From: an uncultured Collinsella sp.
GTDB taxonomy: Bacteria; Actinomycetota; Coriobacteriia; Coriobacteriales; Coriobacteriaceae
Direction: 5' to 3'
DNA length: 17,468 nucleotides
NCBI GenBank assembly: GCA_902478995.1
Contig: CABSNF010000047.1
Location: 1-17,468, forward strand
Positions 1 to 9,569 of this stretch are shown one piece after another. Each line of letters starts with the position of its first letter. The first letter of the stretch is position 1. The notes under the pieces are model-generated. The model searched no databases, was not told where the DNA came from, and saw nothing but the letters and a program-made list of their open reading frames with translations. A program made the position numbers and the translations under genes.

Positions 1-2
1 AG

Positions 3-1523
3 GAATACGAATGCCATCGCGTCCTTTCGGGCCTTAAGGGCTTTCCCCGCCTCTATGGCTGGGGCGAGGTCGACGGTGTGCCTGCAATTGTCATGGAATG
101 GGTCGAGGGCGAGACGCTTGCCCGCTTGCGTTCGCGACTCGCCGTGGACGATGCCGGACGCCTGTCGCCGCTTGTGGCGGCGCGTCTGGGTCGCGACCTG
201 TTCGATCTGCTCTGCCGTATGAGCCTGGTGGGCGAGGGCTTTGTCCATCGCGATATCTCGCCCGCTAATATTATGGTGCGTACGGCGCGCCTGCCGCTTG
301 ACCGACAGCTTGCCGAGGGCACCTTTGACCTGTGCCTGATCGACTTTGGCTCGTCGCTGGCGCTCGAGCCTGCGTCGGCCGTGGCCGGTACCGGCGGCAA
401 GGCGTCGTTTACGGAGCGTTATGCCACGCTGCGTCGCGCGACGGTTGCCTATGCCCCGCCCGAGATGCTCACCGACGATATTCCCGACCTGCGCGCTTTG
501 CGTATGTCGCCGGCGATCGACGTCTATGCCGCGGCAAGCACGGTTTACGAGCTCATTGCCGGCGTCGCGCCATACGAAGCCGCGCCGGGCACTTCGGGCA
601 CCTCGGGTTCGCGCAAAAAGACGCGCGACATCGCCAGCCCCTATCGTCTCAAGATGGACACGCGGCCCGACTATCCCATTGGTGTCCATGCGCCCGGTTG
701 TGATTTGACTCAGCTGCTTCGTCGTGAGCCCGATGTGGCGCTCGCCGCGGCCGAGCAGGCCCAGCAGCTAGGGCTTGAGCCGGATTCCGAGGAGCTACGC
801 GATGCGCTGGCGTTTGTCGATGCCCAGCTGTTCGACGTGGTGATGGCCTGTCTGTCCAGCCATCAAAAAGATCGTCCCGAGCCGGCGGCGGTCGAGGCGG
901 CGCTCTCGGCGTTTTGTGACCACTATGCGCAAAATGTCGGTCGTTCGCTCCGCGGCGAGCCGCTCACGCCGTGCCCCATGGATGCGTCCGGCCGCGCGGT
1001 TCGTCGCGCGCTGATGGCCGGCGCGACGGTCGTCTGTGGCGTGGTTTGGGCTGTGGTCGTGGTTTCGGCCGCGCTGCTGGCGTCGGGCGCTCGCGTGACG
1101 GTGACTTTGGGATCGCTCGTGTGGTCTGGGTCGCTACCGGGTATTATTGCCGCACTGGCGTTGGCGCTGCCAGGCATAGCCGGCGTTGCCGCGGGGGCAC
1201 TTGCGCGCGATCGGCGCTCGGGCTTCCTGCAGGGTGTGCTTGCGCTTTCTGCCTGCGAGGTTCCGGTGCTGGTTGTGGCTGCATGTAGCGTATTTTCCCA
1301 ACGCGCCGTGATGGGCGGCCTTGTTGCCGCTCTGGTTGCAACCTATACGCTTACGTGGTTTTTGCTTGCGATGGGCTTTGCCTTTGAACTTCCCGTTTCG
1401 GCACCGCGACGTACAAAAGCTCGGATGGCGACTCCGCTTGCCGGTGGAGCCGCAGCTGCCCGTACTTTTGGCGGACCTGTCGAAGTATCGTCCGATTCTA
1501 TTTCTACGACCAAGGAGGCCTAG
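3..1523 (+). CDS. Membrane-anchored Ser/Thr protein kinase, 3' part (5' end outside window)
   Basis: Hanks-type protein kinase that would phosphorylate Ser/Thr on partner proteins at the membrane. The frame is open from base 3, and kinase-like sequence precedes the first in-window start codon (GTG at 78), so the true start, glycine loop and ATP-binding lysine lie upstream. Visible motifs: hinge VMEWVEGETL, catalytic loop HRDISPANI (His codon at 246), metal-binding LIDFGSS (Asp codon at 342) and an APE-like YAPPEM after the activation loop. The lysine usual in HRDxK is Ser here, a change I believe also occurs in other bacterial kinases. After the kinase domain, about nt 1009-1400 encodes four hydrophobic segments, then a short polar tail. 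There is no PASTA or other extracellular sensor domain in the visible part. The next gene follows after 3 bp and encodes an FHA protein, a usual phosphothreonine-reading partner. The family is clear; substrate and pathway are unknown. Confidence 0.9.
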   Translation, partial: EYECHRVLSGLKGFPRLYGWGEVDGVPAIVMEWVEGETLARLRSRLAVDDAGRLSPLVAARLGRDLFDLLCRMSLVGEGFVHRDISPANIMVRTARLPLDRQLAEGTFDLCLIDFGSSLALEPASAVAGTGGKASFTERYATLRRATVAYAPPEMLTDDIPDLRALRMSPAIDVYAAASTVYELIAGVAPYEAAPGTSGTSGSRKKTRDIASPYRLKMDTRPDYPIGVHAPGCDLTQLLRREPDVALAAAEQAQQLGLEPDSEELRDALAFVDAQLFDVVMACLSSHQKDRPEPAAVEAALSAFCDHYAQNVGRSLRGEPLTPCPMDASGRAVRRALMAGATVVCGVVWAVVVVSAALLASGARVTVTLGSLVWSGSLPGIIAALALALPGIAGVAAGALARDRRSGFLQGVLALSACEVPVLVVAACSVFSQRAVMGGLVAALVATYTLTWFLLAMGFAFELPVSAPRRTKARMATPLAGGAAAARTFGGPVEVSSDSISTTKEA

Positions 1524-1526
1524 GTC

Positions 1527-2465
1527 ATGGCATCTCAAGTTGAGCTCACCCCATGCGGGGCCATGTTTGACATCTTTAAGCGCGCGGCGCATCTGAGCCA
1601 TATCGAGCTGTGCGGCTTGGTGCTTTCGTCCCGTCCGCTCGCCGACGGCCGCAGCCCGCAGAGCCGAGCCGCCGATCGCTCTTGGGTTTCCCGCTTTATC
1701 GTTCGCGAGCCGGTCGGCACGCTTCAGCAGCGCTACTTTGCCGAATACGGTACCTCGGCTGCGCGTATTATGTCGCAACTGGCCCTGCGCCAGCGCAATC
1801 CCATGGACTCCACGGCTGTGATCAATATGGTGTGCGGTCCTGCAGGTGAACCGATGGTACGCGCGCTCGAAGAGTGCCACCAGGACACGAATCTCTATCG
1901 CAACGCGCTCGATCGCCTGTCCCAGGCGGCGGAACTCATGCCCGCCGAGCGCGCCGAGGCCGTGCTGGTGCTGTTTGTCGCCGTCGGTTGTTCGGCGGAT
2001 GTGCGGTCCTCGGTGAACTATGCCATCGACTACGCGCACGCGACCTGTGGCGGAGGAACATCCACGCCGCGTTCGCTTGGCATGTCGATGACCGCGGGCG
2101 AACGCGAACCCGCCCCGGCGCACCCCTTGGGCTTGCTGCGCGTACAAAACAGTTTTGTCGTGAGCGCCCCGCGCTGGATTCAGCCGAGTGAGCAGGGTGT
2201 TGAGATTGGCGCGCTGGCCACTGGTGAGGGCGATATTACCGACGTCGGCGACGATGTCTCGGCCCGCCATGCCCATATCTGGTGCGATGCTCAAAATATC
2301 TGGCACGTCGAGGACTTGTCGTCCACCAACGGAACCGTGGTGGTAAACGGGGCCACGCGCGTTTGCATTCAGGTCGAGCCCGGCCGTTCCGCCCAACTCA
2401 ATCCCGGCGACGAGCTCAAGCTCGGCGAATCCACTACCTACGCCATTCTCTTCGGTGCCCTTTAG
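1527..2465 (+). CDS. FHA-domain protein, partner of the upstream kinase
   Basis: 312-residue soluble protein with a C-terminal forkhead-associated (FHA) domain, a phosphothreonine-peptide binding fold. The domain spans about residues 215-310 and has the expected RHAHIW (Arg247, His249) and SSTNGT (Asn268) motifs. Residues 1-200 are mostly helical-looking, with no signal peptide or membrane segment and no family I recognise. The ATG at 1527 is supported by AAGGAGG at 1512-1518, which lies inside the last codons of the kinase gene. The 3-bp spacing suggests translational coupling and a shared operon. By analogy with other bacterial kinase/FHA pairs, this protein probably binds the kinase or one of its substrates after phosphorylation. 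A hairpin terminator follows the stop codon. Confidence 0.85.
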   Translation: MASQVELTPCGAMFDIFKRAAHLSHIELCGLVLSSRPLADGRSPQSRAADRSWVSRFIVREPVGTLQQRYFAEYGTSAARIMSQLALRQRNPMDSTAVINMVCGPAGEPMVRALEECHQDTNLYRNALDRLSQAAELMPAERAEAVLVLFVAVGCSADVRSSVNYAIDYAHATCGGGTSTPRSLGMSMTAGEREPAPAHPLGLLRVQNSFVVSAPRWIQPSEQGVEIGALATGEGDITDVGDDVSARHAHIWCDAQNIWHVEDLSSTNGTVVVNGATRVCIQVEPGRSAQLNPGDELKLGESTTYAILFGAL

Positions 2466-2471
2466 CCAGTC

Positions 2472-2519
2472 CTGCCAAATGGTCCCTCCGTCCCCAAGGG
2501 ATCATTTTGCTCCCGGCAG
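2472..2519 (+). terminator. Hairpin terminator after the kinase-FHA pair
   Basis: ATGGTCCCT (2479-2487) pairs with AGGGATCAT (2497-2505) around a 9-nt loop, with one G-T mismatch that would be a G-U pair in RNA. TTT follows. An outer CTGCC/GGCAG pair (2472-2476, 2515-2519) extends the fold. The T-run is short, so this may instead be a REP-like intergenic hairpin; both fit its position just after the stop codon. Confidence 0.6.
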
Positions 2520-2568
2520 TCACCCGAGGTAAACCTTTACCGCCCGCCTATATTTGCCGAAATTACAC

Positions 2569-2590
2569 TTGACGGCGGGGTACAATAAAC
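2569..2590 (+). promoter_or_regulatory. Candidate nifJ promoter (GGGG + TACAAT)
   Basis: A good -10 hexamer, TACAAT (2581-2586), directly follows GGGG. TTGACG at 2569 is only 6 bp upstream, too close to be a standard -35 for it. The same G-run plus TAYRAT arrangement precedes three other genes in the window, which supports a G-rich extended -10. Use of this promoter would leave a leader of about 275 nt before nifJ. Confidence 0.4.
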
Positions 2591-2867
2591 CCGCATGCGG
2601 ATTTCCGTTGCGGGCGCTTCCCATCGCCGGGGCGTGCCCGGGAGCATCCGGCATGCGGCCTTTGCGGCGCTCGGTCATGTGCAAGACGGGCGGTCGGGTC
2701 TGTGGGGCGCATCAGCTGGCCCTCGCCTCGGCATGTCTTCTCTCCACGCCACGTACCTGCTGCTGAGCCTGCCTGCCAGATGATTGGAAGCAACAGCGTA
2801 AATCCCATCACGCCAACATCCCGGCGATCGCCGGGGCCTGTATACCTATATGAGAGGAGAGGGGTAT
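2591..2867 (+). other. Long GC-rich leader or intergenic region before nifJ
   Basis: No credible gene is seen here. The stretch is GC-rich and rich in short inverted repeats: CCGCATGCGG (2591-2600, palindromic) is echoed by GCATGCGG at 2652-2659, and a 16-base palindrome lies at 2820-2835. I compared it by eye with SRP RNA, tmRNA, 6S RNA and common riboswitch cores and recognised none. It is either a structured 5' leader of nifJ or an unannotated small RNA region. Confidence 0.4.
2820..2835. repeat. Perfect 16-base palindrome upstream of nifJ
   Basis: CCCGGCGATCGCCGGG reads the same on both strands. It could be a dimeric regulator's operator or, in RNA, a 6-bp hairpin with a GATC loop. It ends 32 bases before the chosen nifJ start. 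Confidence 0.6.

Positions 2868-2870
<3 letters not shown>
2839..2870 (+). promoter_or_regulatory. nifJ ribosome binding site inside a hairpin loop
   Basis: TATACC (2841-2846) is complementary to GGTATA (2863-2868), extended by two wobble pairs outside. The purine-rich ribosome binding site AGAGGAGAGG (2853-2862) falls in the loop, and the right arm covers the first base of the start codon at 2868. This could modulate translation; the stem is short and AT-rich. Confidence 0.35.
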
Positions 2871-6407
<3,537 letters not shown>

Positions 6408-6419
6408 GTCTCCCACCGC

Positions 6420-6540
6420 AGGATCTGGGGGCTGACCTTCGCGGACGTCCTCGGACATGAAAGAACCCCCGCTGCGCACTACGTGCGGCGGGGGTTCTTT
6501 CGTCCTGCGGAGTGTCCGCGAAGGTCAGCCCTCAGATCCT
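6420..6540. repeat. 121-bp nested inverted repeat after nifJ
   Basis: Outer arms of 27 bases (6420-6446 and 6514-6540) match in 26 positions; the single mismatch (G6428 with T6532) is a G-U pair in + strand RNA. The arms flank the terminator hairpin 6459-6501. A terminator does not need this second long stem, so the unit may be a mobile or REP-like palindromic element. Confidence 0.75.
6459..6501 (+). terminator. Strong nifJ terminator hairpin
   Basis: A perfect 14-bp stem (6459-6472 with 6488-6501, GAAAGAACCCCCGC and its complement) encloses a smaller CGCAC/GTGCG stem. The A-rich left foot and TTCTTTC right foot fit a terminator that can work in both directions. It is the core of the larger inverted repeat 6420-6540. 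Confidence 0.8.
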
Positions 6541-6546
6541 GCTACG

Positions 6547-6657
6547 ACTACGTCCTCGGATTGTGAGGGCGGATGAAGGACGTAGTTGGTCGGGTATTCC
6601 GTCCCCTTCGCTGTTTCGCGGCTTTGCCGCGAAACCTCGCGCCACTTTGGGGATGGA
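6547..6657. repeat. Further chain of inverted repeats
   Basis: Three more stems follow the nifJ terminator: ACTACGTCCT (6547-6556) with AGGACGTAGT (6577-6586); GTTTCGCGGC (6613-6622) with GCCGCGAAAC (6626-6635), loop TTT; and around the latter TCCGTCCCC (6598-6606) with GGGGATGGA (6649-6657), one G-T mismatch. No T-run follows them. Together with 6420-6540 they make about 240 bp of hairpin-rich, apparently non-coding DNA. Confidence 0.6.
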
Positions 6658-7062
6658 TGGGGGACTTGGCCGTTGCCGCTTTTTCGGAGCTCTTCTTTAT
6701 TCCTTTTGTTGGATGAAAAGCCCCTTGTTTTTGCAGGGGTGCATACTCGACTTATATGTGCATAGAATCTCGTATAGTGCGAGTAAGATATTGCGCTGTC
6801 TGTTTTGTGTTTAGCAAAGATATAGTTTGCATAATCTGGTCTAATCCCTGCTCTATTAAAATAAAGTTGCACGTAAATGGCGTAGATATGCTTGAGCTGG
6901 GGTTCTGTACGCTGAGCGGATAAAAACGACCGTTCACCGTTCCGCTATTTTCAAAATGAATAAAATGAGCGATAAAGAGAATATAAACCTTAATAAACTC
7001 GCGTATCGCACGGACGCGGGTTATTAATGGGTTGTAGGCCTTTTACAGAAAGGATTCCAGCA
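6658..7062 (+). promoter_or_regulatory. AT-rich region upstream of arcC
   Basis: No supported gene. From about 6690 the base composition drops sharply in GC relative to its surroundings. It carries several -10-like strings (TATATG 6753, TATAGT 6821, CATAAT 6830) but no confident -35/-10 pair, a tandem ACCGTTC repeat (6929-6942), an ATGAATAAAA string (6956-6965) resembling half of a Gram-positive ArgR/AhrC box, and an inverted repeat AGCGGA/TCCGCT (6915-6920, 6941-6946). It most likely holds the promoter and operators of arcC. Confidence 0.45.
6991..7026 (+). promoter_or_regulatory. Hairpin in the arcC leader
   Basis: 6991-7004 pairs with 7014-7026 over 13 bp with one bulged A and one U-G pair; loop 7005-7013. 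The feet are TAATAA/TTATTA. It ends 36 bases before the arcC start and is not followed by a T-run, so it looks like an operator or leader structure rather than a terminator. Confidence 0.5.
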
Positions 7063-8025
7063 ATGTCTAAGCCTCTTGGCAAGCCCGATCGTATTGTCGT
7101 CGCCCTTGGCGGCAACGCCCTCGGCAACAACCCCGTCGAGCAGATCGAGGCCGTGAGCAACACCGCCCATGCCCTCCTCGGCCTCATCGAGCAGGGCAAC
7201 GAGATCATCATCACCCACGGCAACGGCCCGCAGGTCGGCATGATCCAGAACGCCTTCGCCGCTGCCCACGATGCCATCGGTACCCCCGAGATGCCGCTGC
7301 CCGAGTGCGGCGCCATGTCCCAGGGCTACATTGGTTATCACCTGCAGCAGGGCATCGGCCGCGAGATGCACAAGCGCTATAAGCGTTGGCACGCCGCCAC
7401 CGTCGTCACCCAGATCGAGTGCGATCCCGACGATCCCGCGTTCAAGAACCCGACCAAGCCGATCGGTCCCTTCTATACCGAGGAGCAGGCCAAGGAGTTC
7501 ATGGCCGAGGATCCCTCCAAGGTCTTCGTCGAGGATTCCGGCCGCGGCTGGCGTCGCGTCGTCGCTTCCCCCGATCCCAAGAAGATCGTCGAGGCTGATT
7601 CCATCCTCAACCTGCTCGACAACGAGTTCATCGTCATCGCCTGCGGTGGCGGCGGCATCCCCGTCGTCCGCGACTACGAGAACAAGGGCTGCTACAAGGG
7701 CGTTCCCGCCGTCATCGACAAGGACCTGGGCGGCGAGCTGCTGGCCGAGGACTGCGATGCTGACGTTCTGTTCCTGCTGACCGCCGTTGAGCATGTCGCC
7801 ATCAACTTTGGCAAGCCCAACCAGGAGGAGCTCGAGGACCTCACCGCCGACGAGGCCGAGCGCCTGGCCGACGAGGGCCAGTTCGGCAAGGGCTCCATGG
7901 AGCCCAAGGTCCGCGCTGCCATCAAGTTCGCCCGTTCCCGCAAGGGCCGCACCTGCATCATCGGCGCTCTGGACAAGGCTGCCGAGACCATGGCCGGCCT
8001 TTCCGGTACCCGCATCCACGAGTAG
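7063..8025 (+). CDS. arcC: Carbamate kinase
   Basis: 320-residue cytosolic kinase of the amino acid kinase fold: carbamoyl phosphate + ADP gives carbamate (to NH3 + CO2) + ATP, the ATP-forming last step of the arginine deiminase pathway and of related ureide or agmatine routes. Visible motifs: VVALGGNALG (12-21), THGNGPQVG (51-59), ACGGGGIPVV with glycines 195-198, DKDLGGELLA (219-228), then LLTAVEHVAINFGKP. Length fits the family (about 310). The ATG at 7063 is chosen over the in-frame ATG at 7027 because AGAAAGGA (7047-7054) sits 8 bases before it and the family begins close to this point. No arginine deiminase or carbamoyltransferase gene is in the window, so the carbamoyl phosphate source is unknown. 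A terminator follows directly. Codon use is strongly biased, as in nifJ. Confidence 0.96.
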   Translation: MSKPLGKPDRIVVALGGNALGNNPVEQIEAVSNTAHALLGLIEQGNEIIITHGNGPQVGMIQNAFAAAHDAIGTPEMPLPECGAMSQGYIGYHLQQGIGREMHKRYKRWHAATVVTQIECDPDDPAFKNPTKPIGPFYTEEQAKEFMAEDPSKVFVEDSGRGWRRVVASPDPKKIVEADSILNLLDNEFIVIACGGGGIPVVRDYENKGCYKGVPAVIDKDLGGELLAEDCDADVLFLLTAVEHVAINFGKPNQEELEDLTADEAERLADEGQFGKGSMEPKVRAAIKFARSRKGRTCIIGALDKAAETMAGLSGTRIHE

Positions 8026-8090
8026 TCTCTACTCTGTTGCCTCTCTCGTGGGCGCCAGGCAAAGCGCCTACAAACTAGCCTCTCTTCATG

Positions 8091-8123
8091 AGCCCCGCAG
8101 TCCGCTCCGACTGCGGGGCTTTT
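8091..8123 (+). terminator. arcC terminator
   Basis: AGCCCCGCAGTC (8091-8102) and GACTGCGGGGCT (8109-8120) form a perfect 12-bp stem with a 6-base loop, followed by TTT. It lies 65 bases after the arcC stop. A weaker GGCGC/GCGCC hairpin (8051-8068) precedes it. Confidence 0.85.
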
Positions 8124-8131
8124 GCTATTCA

Positions 8132-8218
8132 CCTAGTCGTTGGGGACGTTCTTAAATGACTAGTCAAACAAGAGCGTCCCCAATGACCACTCATTTAAGT
8201 ATGCCCCCAATGACTAGT
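8132..8218. repeat. Three-armed REP-like repeat between arcC and the C39 peptidase
   Basis: Arm A (8132-8161) is an inverted copy of arm C (8189-8218), 24 of 30 bases matching. An internal arm B (8170-8183) is also complementary to part of A (8140-8153), 13 of 14, the odd pair being T-G. A contains the palindrome TGACTAGTCA (8157-8166). The recurring core is TTGGGGACG plus CTTAAATGA. Arm C supplies the stop codon of the convergent peptidase gene. The form suggests a repetitive palindromic element of the kind spread by REP-associated transposases; copy number could not be tested here. Confidence 0.65.
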
Positions 8219-9215
8219 AGTAGGCCCACATGGCTTCGACTTCGTTGAGGACCTCTACGACGCCCCAGCGGCGGGCGCTGCGGCTGGCCGAGTTGGGGTC
8301 GTAGACGCCAATCTGGTTGGCATCGTCGATGCCGTAGAGCACGATGTAGTGGCCTACGTTGGTAAACGTACCGGGGCGCACTGCGGCGATGACGGGCACA
8401 CCCGAGCGAAGTGCTTGGGTAATCGATTCGCGATTGTTATAGAGCTGTGTTCCGTTGAGCCCCAGCTGCCACGCACCGCCTGTCATAAACGACCACTCGG
8501 TGGCACCAGTGGGGGCGTAGTTGCCGGCTTCGGCCAGTGCGCATATATCGACCGGCGTCTTATCGGTATGGCCGGTCTTAAAGATATAGACCATGGTGAG
8601 GCAGGTAGGACCGCAAGCGTTTTCGCGAATAGTGCCACCGGCATAGGGCAGCTCCGACCATGCGGGGTCAATTTGGTAGATGTGGGGCATGGTGCCGGCC
8701 TGCCATTGCGAGCGTGGGGTCGAGAACGCAAAGGAGTAGCCGGGCGCGACGGGAGCTTTAAGCAGCTTGTCCTCGGCAGTGGGCTCAAGACCGGCTGATC
8801 CGTGGGAGATACAGGATCCCAAAAACACAAAGACGAGGCAGGCGGCGATGGAGCAAAGCGTAAGGCGTAGGCGGCGGGCCGGAAGCGCGTGACTTGTGGC
8901 GTGCGACGCAGGGTGAGGGGCGGAATTGCCGCGATCGCGTTGAGGTCGCGAAAAGGAGCGCTTGACGTAGTAGTCGGTCTTACGGCGATCGTAGCGGCGT
9001 GGCTGCGATGTGTCGGTCTGGCGTTGGCGTGTGCTCGTACTCACGCGGTCTGACTGCTGCACGGTACGGCTTTGTTGCCGCGAAGAAGCCCCGGGCTGCT
9101 CTTGGGGGCGCTGCGGGCTGTCGTTGTCGGAGGTGCTTCTGGGCGTTGGCGTGGTGCGGCCGGCAAGGCGCACGCTTTGTGGCCGTTGGTCGCCGTCATT
9201 GTATCCGTATGCCAT
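8214..9215 (-). CDS. Membrane-anchored C39-like cysteine peptidase
   Basis: 333-residue protein. Residues 1-115 are low-complexity and rich in Ser, Thr, Gln, Arg and Pro with no family I recognise; residues 116-136 form one hydrophobic helix; the rest is a papain-fold, peptidase C39-like domain with ENACGPTC (Cys201), VGHYIV (His289) and YDPNS (Asp306), the expected Cys-His-Asp triad. With an N-in single anchor the catalytic domain would face outside. There is no ABC transporter part, so this is not a full bacteriocin exporter. ATG at 9213-9215 is preferred to the GTG three codons upstream because GAGGCAAGG lies 8 bases before it on the - strand. A short LGSC after the helix recalls a lipobox but sits too far from the N terminus. 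It is convergent with arcC and divergent from the permease. Substrate unknown. Confidence 0.85.
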   Translation of the reverse strand: MAYGYNDGDQRPQSVRLAGRTTPTPRSTSDNDSPQRPQEQPGASSRQQSRTVQQSDRVSTSTRQRQTDTSQPRRYDRRKTDYYVKRSFSRPQRDRGNSAPHPASHATSHALPARRLRLTLCSIAACLVFVFLGSCISHGSAGLEPTAEDKLLKAPVAPGYSFAFSTPRSQWQAGTMPHIYQIDPAWSELPYAGGTIRENACGPTCLTMVYIFKTGHTDKTPVDICALAEAGNYAPTGATEWSFMTGGAWQLGLNGTQLYNNRESITQALRSGVPVIAAVRPGTFTNVGHYIVLYGIDDANQIGVYDPNSASRSARRWGVVEVLNEVEAMWAYY

Positions 9216-9569
9216 TCGAATCACCTTGCCTCATGTGTAACTTGTCTATCCTACATAAAAAGATGCACGACACATGGGTATGTGCGCCAAAAGCCTGACA
9301 AATGGTATGAACGTTGCCGCGCCGCGCGCCAAGCGTCACGGCAACAGGTATTCAAAAGCAGACAAGATGAAAGCGTCCAAGACGAATGACGTCTCCCGCC
9401 GTTCGTCCCAAAAACGGTGCCGCTCGTTTTGCAATTCTGCCTTCGGTCGAGCTGCGAGCGGCGCTGCTGCGCCAAGGCCGTATCTTAAAGCCATGGAATA
9501 AAAGCGCGCGGCAAAACGGACCGCGCAAGGGGTGACGCCAAGGGCGTCAAACAGGAAAGGAGGGGAACA
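9216..9569. other. Divergent intergenic region, C39 peptidase / APC permease
   Basis: No supported gene. Several inverted repeats are visible: GTTGCCG (9313-9319)/CGGCAAC (9339-9345), GCCGCTCG (9419-9426)/CGAGCGGC (9455-9462), GCGCGG (9506-9511)/CCGCGC (9521-9526) and the leader hairpin at 9533-9549. Promoters of both genes should lie here, but I cannot assign -35/-10 pairs with confidence. Confidence 0.5.
9533..9549 (+). promoter_or_regulatory. Small hairpin just before the permease ribosome binding site
   Basis: TGACGCC and GGCGTCA form a perfect 7-bp stem with an AAG loop. It ends 6 bases before the strong ribosome binding site AAAGGAGG (9556-9563). It could protect the 5' end of the message or affect translation. 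Confidence 0.45.

Noticed and set aside
1134..2396. 420-codon - strand open frame over the kinase and FHA genes
   Set aside because: It spans two confirmed genes on the other strand and has no recognisable motif or ribosome binding site.
2569..2586. TTGACG plus TACAAT as a standard -35/-10 promoter
   Set aside because: The spacing is 6 bp rather than 16-18, so the two cannot act as a normal pair; only the -10 part is retained as a candidate.
2591..2850. Known structured RNA (SRP RNA, tmRNA, 6S RNA, riboswitch) before nifJ
   Set aside because: A GGAAGCAACAG string near 2786 recalled the SRP RNA tip, but the flanking consensus is missing. No other class signature was found, so it is left as an unassigned leader.
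6745..6785. Inverted repeat TACTCG/CGAGTA as an operator
   Set aside because: Only 6 bp with a 30-base spacer in AT-rich DNA; expected by chance.
6525..6872. 115-codon - strand open frame (and a 100-codon + frame at 6512-6814) in the nifJ-arcC gap
   Set aside because: Both run through the inverted repeats, lack a convincing ribosome binding site and show no domain; more likely spurious in non-coding DNA.
7024..8019. 331-codon - strand open frame over arcC
   Set aside because: In-register shadow of the confirmed carbamate kinase gene.
8824..8870. Lipoprotein signal (LGSC) in the C39-like peptidase
   Set aside because: The motif follows a helix about 115 residues from the N terminus, too far for a signal peptidase II substrate, and no alternative start gives a short signal peptide with good support.
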